Of a stretch of 64,000 nt of DNA, positions 33,112-46,300 are shown in pieces. The position numbers were made by a program, and so were the translations under genes. The DNA is from Apostichopus japonicus (lineage: Eukaryota > Echinodermata > Holothuroidea > Aspidochirotida > Stichopodidae): the NCBI RefSeq assembly GCF_037975245.1, contig NC_092568.1:14843501-14907500 (forward strand), read 5' to 3'. The notes below the pieces were generated by a model that was not told the DNA's origin, made no database searches, and saw nothing but the letters and a program-made list of their open reading frames with translations. Numbering within the stretch: the stretch's first letter is position 1; each line of letters begins with the position of its first letter.

Positions 33112-36100
33112 CTGAAAATGCAACAAAAATAGTAAATGCATAGTTAGATTACTGCACATTTGTTAATACTCTGATGAAAGGACACAGTTTGATGTGAAAG
33201 ATTTGGTGTTAGTATATATACAACACATACTATTCAAAAGAATTGTCTGGTAGCCCTTGAAAGTTAGCATAAAAAACGACAAATAATTTTCTAAACGTGT
33301 TCTCAAAGTATGAGAATGCTAATATTACGTTTGACAGAGAAACAATTTTTAATCATTTAGGATGGATATTTCAAATATACTTTCAAAATTTGCAAACGTG
33401 ACGTCATTTGAGCAAATGCAGATTGCGACATAACCCACGCTGCAGTTGCTACAGTAGTCAAAACAAAAACTGTGTTTGAATACAGATTAATTTCTTCCTT
33501 AATTTCTGGTGAAATTTCTTATAAATTAGATCTTTTTTAAAAAATCGTTAAGCCATCATATATGATTCGTGGTCTTTGTGTAACACAAGATAAGTTTGGA
33601 CAGCAGACTCTTTGTTGTGAACATTGCGCTGTTCAGCTGCAATGCGAAGAACGTTGCATGTAGTCTACTGTAAATCTGAAGTTAGCAGATAAGTAAGAAT
33701 TGGAAAACTTCCCTGAATTGCAGAATAATTTTACCTTGCAATTTCATTTTTGCCTTTCTCATGTACATTTTTTTAAAGTGTTGTTGGACTGCGGATGTGT
33801 CCCTTCCACTCCCCTTGTAATATTTGCGAACTTTACTAGGAGAAGAGAAAAAGAACACTTGCCTGTAAGCACACTTTATATGTAGAGAGTAAATGAGGCA
33901 ATGGTATCAGTTCTTCATTACTCTGTACATTTAATGTATGCCAGTATATAAAATTGGGTAAACAAACTGGACATAAATAGCCTATTGACTGTAATGATGA
34001 CTAGCAATCAATATTTTCAACAACTGCTGGCAATATCCAAACCCCCTAATGACTAACATGCACAGAACTTTGCCAGAACCAGGAGGAACAGAAAAAACAA
34101 TATTTATTTATAGAACTGATATAGTATGAACTACATTTAAATTAATTGATGAATGATGTCACCTTATACTTCACACCTGTACAATATAGCTTTCAATTAT
34201 CTTACTCACTACGTTAAAAGGCTTCTTTGGAAAAATCACTTTATTTCTATGGACTACCCCTGATGTAAAGGCTAAATTTATGGGAAACATATCTGCAAAG
34301 ATGAACAGTTTCAACATAACAATACAATCATAGAACTGGATGATAGAGTGAGTCAGCAGTTGCTGAAAACAACGTTTTATGGAAATGTTCATGATATGAC
34401 GTCATTTCAGCCGGCCATAAAAGAGTCTTGGCAACTTTCATGAACAATATTATTTTAACAATGTCATAAACATGCATACATTTCTAGCCATATATTAGAG
34501 CTATGCTAAGCAGGAATAACCAGAATGAAAACATTTCATGGTTCCTTGCTGCTGTTCATCAGTTCCATTCATAGGGAAGTTTCTAAGAAAGCCCTAATAC
34601 AACAACAGCAATTCATGCACACAGACTTTTGTTACCAAAGAAATGCTAAGCCCTGCCCTCTCATAAATTTGTATCATATCAATTGCAAAATACAACATGT
34701 GTATAGGCTATCTGCCAATATCATCATACCAAGTTTGACGAAATTCCGACTAATAGTAGCCAAGTGAAATATTGCAATTTGGAGTTTTCACGTTTGACCC
34801 CGTCACCTCATTAATATTCATGAAATGAGCACCAAAATCAAAAGGATTAATCTACTCACTATGGGCACCCACCCACTAAGTATGGTAATGATCGGTCATC
34901 CCCTTGTTGAGTTATCATGCTTTCAAATCTTTCATACCGAAATATTGCTAAGCCCGACCCCTCATAAATATGCATGATATCACTTGCAACACACATCAGT
35001 GTGTAAAGACTATCTACCAATATCATCATGCCAAGTTTGACGAAATTCCGACTAATAGTAGCCAAGTTATTGCAATTTGGAGTTTTTCACATTTGACCCC
35101 GTGACCTCTTTAATATTCATGAAATGAGCACCAAAATCAAAAGGATTTATCTACTCACTATGGGCACCCGCCCACTAAGTATGGTAATGATCGGTCATCC
35201 CCTTGTTGAGTTATCATGCTTTCAAATCTTTCATACCGAAATATTGCTAAGCCCGACCCCTCATAAATATGCATGATAACACTTGCAACACACATCAGTG
35301 TGTAAAGACTATCTACCAATATCATCATGCCAAGTTTGACGAAATTCCGACTAATAGTAGCCAAGTTATTGCAATTTGGAGTTTTTCACATTTGACCCCG
35401 TGACCTCATTAATATTCATGAAATGAGCACCAAAATCAAAAGGATTTATCTACTCACTATTGGCACCCACCCACTAAGTATGGTAATGATCGGTCATCCC
35501 CTTGTTGAGTTATCATGCTTTCAAATCTTTCATACCGAAATATTGCTAAGCCCGACCCCTCATAAATATGCATGATATCACTTGCAACACACATCAGTGT
35601 GTAAAGACTATCTACCAATATCATCATACCAAGTTTGACGAAATTCCGACTAATAGTAGCCAAGTTATTGCAATTTGGAGTTTTTCACATTTGACCCCGT
35701 GACCTCATTAATATTCATGAAATGAGCACCAAAATCAATAGGGTTCATCTACTCACTATAGGCCACCCACCCACTAAGTATGGTAATGATCGGTTGTTCC
35801 CTTGTTGAGTTATTGTGCATACAAGCTAAAGCGTCACACACACACAAATGTTTGTAATACATTCCGACCGAGGACCCCATTGTATTTTCCATTGTTCAAA
35901 TTCACGTACCCTAACCTTAACAATACCCCATACAATAGAATTCTTCTGAGGACGTGGTGATTCTTTAGAAATGACAACCGAGGACCTGGAATTCTTTTGT
36001 TCAAGTCCTCGGTCAGATAGAAAAACAAACGCACACGCACACACGCCAACCTGAATACATAGGTTCCTTTGCTTTTAGCAAGGAACCAACAATGCATTAT

Positions 36101-36249
36101 GAAAGGCACTGAATCTTTGTCGTCAATAGCATCTTAGTTTGTAATTAATATGAACACACCTTTACCAACTTCCAGCACTGCTTTATCATGTACCCATACC
36201 TGGGGATTGTCATGGACATCCTTCTGGCTGTCACTTCTTTCTTCTCCAT
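32975..36249 (-). CDS. C-terminal two exons of an unrecognised host gene
   Basis: Two exons join in phase on the minus strand. Exon A, 36249-36160, follows a TTTATTGCAG acceptor and ends at an AAAG/GTGTGT donor. It encodes EERSDSQKDVHDNPQVWVHD and KAVLEVGK. Exon B, 33111-32975, follows an ATTTTCAG acceptor and encodes GRKEVLAFLESHPDFKYDWK, AFHNKVMNEVRKAQ and LRARDRQEKWH, then TAA. The split codon at the junction gives Gly in frame. The residue pattern (amphipathic Glu/Lys/Arg/Leu, conserved-looking Trp) and clean splice sites argue for a real, intact gene. I do not recognise the family. The 299-bp array lies inside its intron, a decayed LINE lies upstream and the 66-bp array follows its stop. 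Upstream exons were not found. Confidence 0.7.
34560..35815 (+). repeat. 299-bp tandem array in intron
   Basis: Units are spaced exactly 299 bases apart: the phrase GGCACCC.CCCACTAAGTAT occurs at about 34864, 35163 and 35462, and a fourth diverged copy near 35763. Internal units differ by only a few bases. The first (34600-34858) and last (35760-35815) are diverged or truncated. Each unit carries TTGACCCCGTGACCTC, ATTAATATTCATGAAATGAG and a GCACCAAAATCAA segment. The near-identical 68-codon minus-strand frames are produced by the repeat. Confidence 0.92.
36160..36249 (-). CDS. Penultimate exon of the unrecognised minus-strand gene
   Basis: A 90-base exon with consensus-like acceptor and donor. 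Two bases complete a codon from a missing upstream exon, 29 codons follow, and one base passes to the next exon. An acidic and polar N-terminal half is followed by VWVHDKAVLEVGK. Confidence 0.68.
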
Positions 36250-36444
36250 CTGCAATAAAAAATAATTTACAAATACAAATTTAACCTTCAATGAGCTTCG
36301 ATGCCTCAAGAAATCAGATTCCCTGTTTAAGAAAAGGCAATGGCATGTATGCTTATTTTACCCATTCAACATTAAAATGCATAGACATCACATGAACTTT
36401 TCAACTTTTGTGCCCCTCATCAACTGACTACTGCCACAAATGCC

Positions 36445-37291
36445 ACGCCAAGTCGGAACCAATGTAGACCCCAAAAACTTTACACTGTTAACTGGATTGA
36501 AGCTTTGACTGTCAATTGAAATACATAAAACATGTGAACATGTGTATGAAAAGCCATGTCATTAGTCTTGCTAATGAATAATATTTCAGGGTTAACTTGT
36601 TTGGAGCTATTCCGAAAAGGATTAGTCCTCTGCTGGAAAGATCTCTAGAGAATGAGGATCACTACCAGTGAAATGATAAAGAACTAACAAGGAAATTCTC
36701 AGATTTTTTTTTTGATCATTAACATAAATTATGAAAAGCAGAGGCTCAAGGATAGACTGATCATATCTAACAGTTCAGTATTGTAAAATTTTTGGAATCT
36801 CATAATGTGTGTTCTGTTGTTTGAATAGCTTCTGATCCAGCCTTACAAATTTCCAGGGAAACCATATGTATAGTTTTGTAAAAATTATATTGTGGTCAAT
36901 GGTATCAAAGACTTTGAAGCAGTCTTAGAACACTGCGATAGAGAATGATTGTTAATAGTAGCATTGATGAGTTTGTTGATTACATCAATGTCAGTGTCAG
37001 GTCAGTAGAAAGACCTTGGTGAAGACCTTACTTACTATTACCGAAATGTAATGTTTGTTGAGTAAACCAATTAGCTATTACACATAAATCTTTCAAACAT
37101 TTTGAAACAGATGAAAGCACTGTTATTGGTTGATAGTTAGCAATGTCATCTGTATGACCTTGCTCATAGATTACCACTTCCTTAGTTAATTTAAGCTTTT
37201 CGGACATCTTGACATTTGTATCAGAAATGCTGAAGTAGGATGAACAGTTTGTTAACTGCACATGCGTAAATACACCATTAATAATATGCAC
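36445..37291 (-). pseudogene. Decayed LINE reverse transcriptase fragment
   Basis: The minus strand reads LKLTKEVVIYEQG, then DIANYQPITVLSSVSKCLKD near 37190-37090, the K-x-x-x-I-P..N-Y-R-P-I motif 2 region of jockey/CR1-type RT. Further down, through stops and shifts, it has GWIRSY.NNRT and SILEPLLFIIYVND, the conserved P-Q-G-S-I-L-G-P-L-L-F region with several substitutions. It is old and 5'-truncated, lying upstream of the exon at 36249 and presumably in an intron of that gene. Confidence 0.7.
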
Positions 37292-37299
37292 AAGATTTT

Positions 37300-39290
37300 G
37301 TTTCTATCAGTACAAACACTTAAATATTTTGCAATTTTCATTTGGTCACAATTAAAAAAATTATTCAGGGACAAAAATAATTATTAACTAAAATGATTTT
37401 TTTTTCATCATAGGATAAGGGATATGGAGCAGTTGGTGTTTCTTTAAAATATTGTTAAGACATCCATGATAAATAAAAGCAAGAGCACCAATGGTGCATT
37501 AACTAATACTAAGTGATGTGATATTTATTTAGAGGAGATTGCAATTGCAAGGTCAATGTAAAAAGGTGGGTGGGGGGGGGGCATAAACTTTTAGACAATG
37601 CACAACAATATACAGCCCATTAATACTGTAACCAAGTCTGCAAAAGGAGATATTTGTGGAAAAAGCTATAACAATCTTAAAGTGGTAAAATATACTTAAA
37701 TACTTTCAACAGTTTTTTCTTAAATTTTTAACTTCCATTTTGATTGGAAACTTATCTTTTATTAAACATTTTCACTGCATTGTTTATGCTCCTCTCTATA
37801 AGCAATATAAATTCACATTACTAAAAAGGAAATGAAAACAGATCAGGTCAACAAAATGTAACTGAATACTGTGGTTTGTGCTGTGGACCAGCAATAATGA
37901 CCCACTTACCAATTAAAGGCTCAGTTCTGATCAGTTGCAACTCAACTAACCAGTATTAAAGGCATGTAATGTGATATGATTACCAGACAGACCATGAATT
38001 GGCAAACACCATGGCCTTGATCACCCTTTCAGATACAATTACAATCACATGTAAACAGTGAGAGGAAGAATCGACTTAACTGATTCCCTCTCATGCACAC
38101 GGATGTGTATTTGACACAAGCTGTGGTATATGGCTGTACTATGACTATCCACCTATCAGTTGTAAGAGGGACTCAGTGACCCCCGGAATGGTGCATTAAA
38201 TGTGCATCATGTCCGAAGATTTATGTGACTAAGGCGTCCGTCAAAGTGGACATTTGGTGCACCATTACAACTACAATAAGTGTGTCAAGGTGCATCAATG
38301 TGCCTCGAAGAGTCTTTCATGGGCAGCAAATGGTCAGTCAATTAATGTAAATTTGATGTGGGTCAACAACATGCATCAATGTATCAAATTTACTATGCAA
38401 GGATGTGTTGAATGTCCAGCTTAATTTTAAATATTGAGGCACCTATCCCGTGGGTCAGAGGGTGCATCATACAATTGATAGGTCCATTATATACACCTAC
38501 ACCTGAAAAAGTTCTAAATGCATTAACTTATGGTGACAAATGTAAAGGTACCCCCAAATAGATATCCTGTCCAAATGAAAATTTCTGAACATGCTAAATA
38601 GGCCATTAACCTATGATAATTTTGACCAACTGTCACCATCAACCATTTTTAACCGTGAGAAGGGAAGCATATTTTGTGTGTTCACAAAAAACCGCTGAAA
38701 ATGATCAACTCCTAACTGACCTGTGACCTCAACTATCTTGAATACCACTGATGCCCCCTTACTTGATAATCATTGTACAAGTTTCTTCGTTATCCACCAA
38801 GGACTAAGCAACATACACTGTATGTATTTTTTACAGGTGGATGAATAGTCACATAGGATAGAGCTTCAACATGGCTATAGCTCAAACTAGTACATATGAG
38901 CCAAAAACCAGCCAATCGAAACTCATGCCATGCATTATTCTCACATATATAACTGTGTTGTTAGAAACTCCCAGACTGCTTAAATACCTACTGTACATAA
39001 TATATGTGTAGGTGTACACAAGAGTGTGTACCTCGATGTGCTCTGTTTATAAACACCGCAACTGCCTCGATAGCTGGGTTGAAGGTTTTAATTGTTTTTT
39101 ATTAGCTTTATACTTTTGTTTTGTTAAACATTGATTATGATTTGCAGTTAATTTTGATTTGTGTAAAAAAAAACATGATTACAAAAAACGGTAAAGGAAG
39201 CAATGCAAGTTTTCCGTTTCAGTTGGTAGGTTCCAGTATTTCCATTCGTTTCATGGAAGCAATCATGGGAAATCAATTCCTCTAAAAATC
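37300..39290. other. Non-coding, no recognised feature
   Basis: AT-rich sequence without a supportable exon or repeat boundary. A G homopolymer lies at 37571-37580. Confidence 0.4.
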
Positions 39291-39299
39291 CAATAGTTA

Positions 39300-39490
39300 T
39301 TTAGACGGTTCCCGGACGATTCCCACCAGGACAATTCCCAATCGTCACAATTGCCCCCCAGAAAATTCCCACCTGGACAATTGCAAACCCCGACAATTGC
39401 CCCCCGGACAATTCCCACTCCGGACAATTCCCACCCATGACAAATTTTCCCGGACAATCCCCTCCTCGGAAAATTCCACTAAGATCCCCA
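39300..39490 (+). repeat. Short-period repeat of (C)GGACAATTCCCAC
   Basis: At least nine imperfect copies of GGACAATTCCCACC or GACAATTGCCCCCC occur at 15-22-base spacing. The Gly/Asn/Trp/Cys-rich minus-strand frames here are repeat products. Confidence 0.8.
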
Positions 39491-39599
39491 GGAGGGCGAT
39501 CATTACATTTCATAACATTTTGGATCCCCCCCCCCCGTGGAAATTCCTGTACATGCCCCTGACCATCAATCGCAAGTCAATCAAAAGTTAAAAAAGTTA

Positions 39600-42500
39600 C
39601 ATTTGGTAGGGGATGAGGTGTATATTAATTAATATCACCTCAAAAATTTGCCCGCTTCGTGAACGTTTACAGCGTCTTTATCAGTGGCCATATGCTTGCA
39701 TCCACATGTGTATTTTTCGACAGAACTAGAATATTGAGCGTTTATGCTGTGTTAGTTTTTGCGCAATTTGAATGCATAATAGATGGCTAGACCAGAGAAA
39801 TGTTCGGGCCTTTCGCGTACACTAGCTAGGTTGATACTGTGATAGCTTTTATCTCTCTTCGCATGTATTTAGCTAGCTACCACAGAATTTAATGCGTGCC
39901 AAATCTATTTTTCCAAAAATTTACCAAATTGACCCCCAAAATATTATCATCGTGTCAGTTTAGTACACACAATGCAAGCGAAACAAGAAAGTCTTTTGGT
40001 ACTTTGTCTCCTATAAAATACAGCTGTTTTGCTATTTAAGCTTTTCAATTCAACAGGACACCTGAAACAGATGTTGTGGCTGGAAACAGTATTCCCCTGC
40101 ACTTCCAACCTCCCCCCCCCCCGACAAACAAAAAGTTACTTGTAACCATAACAGGAAAACAAACAAAATAAGGTGAGATGCTATGGATCTCTGTTGAACA
40201 AACATGCCTTACAAAATGAGTGATTCAGATTTTTTTAAACTTCTGTCTCTTATTTTTAATTATTTTTTGCTTTCTTTTTTTGTTTAATTGTCTCTTGAGC
40301 CGCCATTACACTGAAGTTAGTTGCCCTTTTTGGTTTGATTTTACATTCGATATGATTCATATTTAGTTGAAGATAGGTAGAGCTTATCAAGAATGATAAA
40401 GTAAAGTTTGCTCAGTGAAAATGATTTTACCAATTTTTTTTTATTAGTCTTACAAACTATTGGAAGTCTTGAATATGTTAGAAACAATACCTAACTTTAT
40501 ATGAATCAAGAATTGCCTCCTATATGTCACTGATTTGTGTAATGTTTTCAGTGAAGTAAATCAGCATTATTTGTACATCACTAAGAGAATGTTTCCTTAC
40601 AGAACCTGAGAAAAGGAATACGGGTATAATATGATCACTCTCATCAAGCTGAATTTCCTGTGTGAGCAGCAAAGTACCTATGTAGCTGGGCACTGTGTAA
40701 AACAAAAGTTGCCCTTTGGTTACAAGAGAAATCACAACTTTTGACTAAGCAGCCATTGTGTTATTCAAATTTAATAAAACGTGATCTTCAGTGTTTTGTA
40801 GTTGTTGGAGCAGAAAACCACCATATTTTATTTTCTCAACAAGTAAGAATCAGCCAAAATCTGTAATAGTTGTGTACACACACAATGCTACACACTCATC
40901 ACTCATAGTGGCATTCTCCCTGGAGAGCTATGTGTGCTTCTGGAAGTCACAGTAACTATAAAATCACATCACAAGGCCATTAACCTTGAAACATTTATGG
41001 GCAGCATACTCCTGCAGTGTTAGAGTTGCAAACTCAACAGTTACATGCAACTACTTAGCTTTGCAGCCTATACAGAACCCAGCTATAGTTATCTACAGAC
41101 ATTGGCCGTGTACAAGACAAAGTACCAGTATTGAGCTGTAGTACTTGAATCTAGGATTCTTGGGACTTTTCTAATTTTTATTACTCTTAACTGTTTTTCA
41201 TATCCTGTTTTATAAATATGTACTTTCATGTATTTATACTAGGTTTTCATCAATTTGAAACTTGGATGAAAGAAGACAATTAGGTAAGGAAATATGGTCA
41301 TGTTAGCAGTGGTTATAATCCAAATTCCTTAAACTGTTTTATAACCACCATGGAAAAAAACTTACTGGGACATTCAGTCATTGTGTTCATTTAGATATGA
41401 GAACAATTTAGAAATAAAAGGCCTCAAGGAAGTACTTTCTGAAGCTTCTAGCAATTACAGCATGCTATAATTTTGTGCCAATACAGACTACTTTTAATGA
41501 GCTGCATGGAGGATGTGTCTTTTTTTCATTTTGTAAATCCTTTTAAGAGCGTTAGAATCTCTGGCAAGTTTTTTCATGCATAGTTGTTACAAAAAGGATT
41601 TCATTGAAGGAGAGGGGGGAGGGGGGGATAAGGTCCATTTAACGATGCATATAACAATAATCCTCTTGGCTCATACACGTAAACCTTATAATGATACATG
41701 TCCAGTGTAAGTAAATCTTAGTGGCTGGAAGACAAAGCTTGAATAATCAGGGAATATTTTTCCTTTTTCTCTGTGATTTTAAAACTGGATCTAGAATTGG
41801 TTTACTTTTGAAAATTTGAATGGAAAATGGTCTCACACACGTTGATCCAATTTCTATTAAATTAAACATAATATTTACTATTCACATTTTGTATACAGCA
41901 TGTATTGTCCACAATCTTTTAACTTCTTGCATATTTGGAGTGTGAAAGAGTGGGACATTGCCAACCACTTCTCATTTCTCAAGTTATCCTGCTTTGATAC
42001 ATGTTATTAATTAATCACAACTCAGCAACATGACAGAAGATGACAAAATAAAGACAACCTCTCACAGAAATTGTCAACATCTACTGTACTAACATCATAA
42101 TTTTCCTGACAGTGGGCATGCTGGTCACCTTGTGACAATATTTCAAACAATATTGCAACTGTTAAGAAATAATGAAGTTTTTACTATAAATATAATTACA
42201 TCTAAATGCATGAACAGGAAAATTGCACCACTTAATGACATTTTAGGAGCTCTACAAGATTTCAAAACAAAATTGATATTTGAGATCTGTCCAATTATGC
42301 AAATTTTAATTTTATTCCCTATCTTCGATATGAGTGACAACGTCTCTGGGTGATTTTCTCCCAACTACTTTAGTATAAAATAATGCTTAAGTGAGTCATT
42401 TAGTATGTGAGATGTGATGTGGATGTACAGTATTGCAGCATTCTAAGGACCAGCTAGCAACTGTATGGCAGGTATTTGTAATGCTCATAAAGATACACCC

Positions 42501-43190
42501 TCACACTGCAAGCAAACTGCACAGTGATTTGCAAACCATGCTGTTGCAATGCAGTTTACTGAGAAGAATAACAAAACAGTTTCATATCATCACCATGTTT
42601 TACTTTTTCTCTGAACCTGTCCTGTGAGTGATAATGCAGTTATGTTTACTCACTGCTGTATCCCTCATTAGTAATTTCCAATGCTAAATAGTTCTTTATT
42701 CCTTGTCAAAGCCACGATGATTCTATGCGATGGTGACTTTGTGAAAACATGTTTGTATACGTGTTTACGATGCTTGTAAACGTCGTAACTCTGAAAGCAT
42801 GTGCTAGTTAAACTTGATAGTTGGCCAAAGTTTGCACCAGAATCTACGTTTTGTGGTTTTCATGGTTCATTTGAGGTTGGCAGAGCTCCAAACCTTGAAA
42901 ACAATAGCAAGCAATGTAATGCATAAATGATCTTTATATGTTGTATGTAGATCAACCTTATGAATTACAAGGACCCTATGGGTTTTGTGTGGAGGTCAAT
43001 AGTCATTTGCGCCAAAAACAACTGCAGAAGCTTGGATGAACTTCACATTTAGATGTGCCAACCTTAAATAGTGATTATCAGAAACGTGTGGCTTTTTACA
43101 GAGGTCAAAGGTACTTTGAGGTAAACAGTTAAGTGTCGGTCCACATTGTTGCAAGAACCTTGCTGTCAACAATGACGACCATTTGAAATC
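39600..43190. other. Intergenic or 5' intronic DNA
   Basis: No exon could be supported. This span separates the minus-strand gene (exons at 33-36 kb) from the plus-strand F-box gene (from 43.3 kb), so the 5' ends of both, possibly facing away from each other, may lie here. Homopolymer C at 40114-40123 and G-rich runs at 41610-41627 are the only marked features. Confidence 0.4.
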
Positions 43191-43270
43191 TTGTGTACAA
43201 TTTTAAAGGTTCTCCTACAAATATTGCATTCTGTAGTCACCAAGCCTGTTGGCTTTATGTTTGTTTACAG

Positions 43271-43381
43271 TCAGTGGATGAATACAATTGAAGACCACGA
43301 GAAGAATGAATTTTTGGTTGGATTATTGAAGCTATGTGATCAGGACCTTTTGAAGTTCTTTTCAAAATGTTTGACCAAGAG
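43271..43381 (+). CDS. F-box gene, first visible exon
   Basis: Acceptor TTGTTTACAG, donor GAG/GTAAGA. One base completes an upstream codon, 36 codons follow and two bases pass on. It encodes an acidic and leucine-rich segment ending FSKCLTK; the next residue, Arg, is split across the junction with the F-box exon. Confidence 0.75.
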
Positions 43382-46300
43382 GTAAGACTTGGAAACTAAC
43401 AAAACCTGATTATAATAGTACTTATGGTGAATTAAAAAGTAGGAAGTAAAAATTGAATCCTACAATACTACTGCCACAAAGTTTGTGATCAGAGTAAAGG
43501 TCATGGAGGTTGATAGAGGTCAAAGTCTAAAAACATTGTAAATGTGATATCTCCAAAAGTGCACCTCACATTAATTTGATACTCTGTACCACTTATGTGT
43601 TTATAAGGACACATACATACCCACTGTTTTGATAGAGCATTTAACTGGTATATCATGAGGTCCCTGGTTTTCAAAAGGAACAACATTCATGTCTGTTGCT
43701 TGGGAGGAATTAGTACTTTGGATTTATCATTGGAACATCCAGACCGTTGTAAATGGCACCAAAACTCTCCTAGGTTTGATTATCAAGTGCCAATCTTTTT
43801 ACATGATTTATTCAAGTAGGTCATATGTCATGAACAGTGGCGGAGCTATGGGTATTGGTCAGGAGGGGCGAGAATGGGCTGTAGGGGCGCTTTCGACACT
43901 ATCTAAGCGTAGCGCCACCACATGTTGGCGCGTAGCGTACAGAAATGTTTTGAGTAAAGATACTCACTACATCGCCGGAAACGACCCTTTCCGGGCCTGG
44001 CTAATTCGCAGATAAACGAGGAATAAATAGGCGCATCGCCAAATTACACCAACAAAATGTAACAAATGTCAATACGTAGATGAGAGCGCAATAAAAAAGT
44101 CAATACTCTCGAATAAGTAAAAAGTGGTTAAGAGCTGAAAAGGGCGCCAGCAGTCCTTTTTCAGTCCGTTGGAGGGGGGGGGGGTCATTCGCTCCGCCAC
44201 TGGTCATGGAGACCCCATGTAGTGATCTTCACTTGCTTGTGAGAGGCTTGCTTTTTTGTTGTGTGATATGTCAGTTACTTGTTTTACCACATTTGTCTAC
44301 ATTTATTGTATATATGTTTCTGTTTGGACTGACTTGTACAGAAAAGTTGATGCAGTTACATTGTGTTTCATTACATGAAGTGACATATTTTCATTACAGG
44401 TTAGATAGATAGATAGATAGATATTTATTCAGCCAATCATATAAAAATACAATGGAAATTGGTTGATAACAAGAGCTCAAAACATTAAAAATTGTAAACA
44501 ACAAATGAGACGTATAATATTGCACAAAGATATGAAAACGTTCCTATAAAATATTAAGATGAACAAAATATAAAATGTACCTACAAAATATAAAAGAGTA
44601 CAAATATATATAAATGCCCTCAAATCCAATATAAAGTCTACAAAGTTTAAAATTGTTTAACAGTTTTGGTGCGTATTGAATATCTTCACAGCAGAAGGAT
44701 AAAAACTGTCAGTAAATCTTTTAGAACCCTTAAAAGTACGCATTCTTTTGCCTGAAGGCAGGAACTTGAAATAATCAGTTGCTGGGTGGTAATCATCAAT
44801 CAATATATTTTCAACACGTTTTAACGTTCGCTCCTGGTAGAGTGAGTGAAGGGACGGTAGGCCTGTGCCAATGAGGCGCTCCGCGTTATTTATGACAGAT
44901 TCTAGTTTCCTAAGATCATGCTTACTTACGCGACTAAACCAGACTAAAATGTTTAAAGTTAAATTACTTTCAATAATAGCACGATAAAAGTTAATTAAAA
45001 TATTCTGACTGACACCATACGATTTTAGAGCTCGCAAAAAGAATAGTCTCTGTAGTCCCTTTTTCAGTATCTCATCAGTATTTGTGTTCCATGATAAGTT
45101 GTCCATAATAAACGTGCCTAGCAACTTAAATGTATTTACTTGTTCCAGATCCATTAATAATGATAGGGTCCTTTGTATTTTTGTTTCGTCTAAAGTCCAC
45201 AATTAATTCCTTAGTTTTGTTCACATTCAGAATCAGGTTGTTATCGGTGCACCATTTCGCCAAGAGATCCACTTCGTCACGGTAGCCACTCTCATCTTTG
45301 TTGATAATCAAACCAGTCACTGTATTGTCGTCTGCAAATTTGATGATTCGTGAGTTCTGATCGGCGGCTCTGCAATCGTACGTTAACAGAGAGTGCAATA
45401 GCGGTGATAAAACACAACCCTGAGGAGTACCAGTGTTTAAAACAATAGATGCTGAATGAATGTTGCCTACTCTTACAGTTTGTCTGCGACATAAAAGGAA
45501 ATCTAAAATCCAATCACAAATAGACGCAGGGAAGTTGAGGTGTTCTAATAATTTAAAATGTAACCGCGAAGGAATAATAGTATTAAATGCAGAACTGTAA
45601 TCGATAAAAAGTACGCGGGCGTAGGAACATTTCTTTTCCAAATTGGCAAAGGTTTCATGTAACCATACGGAAATAGCATCTTCAACTGATCTGTTTGCGC
45701 GATATGCAAATTGGGATGGATCGAAATCAGCAGGTAAAAGATTTTTAAGATAAGCTTAAATAAAGCCTTCGAACGTTTTCATTGGTACAGATGTTAGTGC
45801 AACTGGGCGGTAGTCATTTAAACATGATATGTTTCCCTTCTTTGGAACTGGAACTATTATTGCGTCTTTGAATGACCTAGGAACCTCACATGAGCATAGT
45901 GACCAATTAAAAATGTCCGTATAAACTTCAGCGAGTTGCTCGGCGCACATCTTTAGCAGCTTGGGGGTGATACCGTCAGGTCCAGCAGCTTTACGTTCAT
46001 TTAGCCGCTTAAATTTATATTTTACCGAATTTGCGTCGATATTGAATGGCGCAGTAGCATGTCCGTTGTTCACTGGGATCGGCTGGTTACTATTCCCTCT
46101 GTCGAACCGTGCGTAAAACTCGTTGAGCTTATCCGGCAATGCTGCATCATCAGTGTTTACTGACCTCCTTACCCCTTTATATTGAGTAATTGACTCGATG
46201 TTGGCCCATACCTCTCTCGAGTTAGCGGTCTGAAACTTTTGCTCAATGCGATCCTTCTGGGCTCTCTTAGCGTTCTTAATGGCTTTCCGGAGGTCAGACT

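Noticed and set aside
34859-35663. Three nearly identical 68-codon minus-strand frames that look like a gene family
   Set aside because: They repeat every 299 bases with the tandem array, and there is no start context, splice site or family match.
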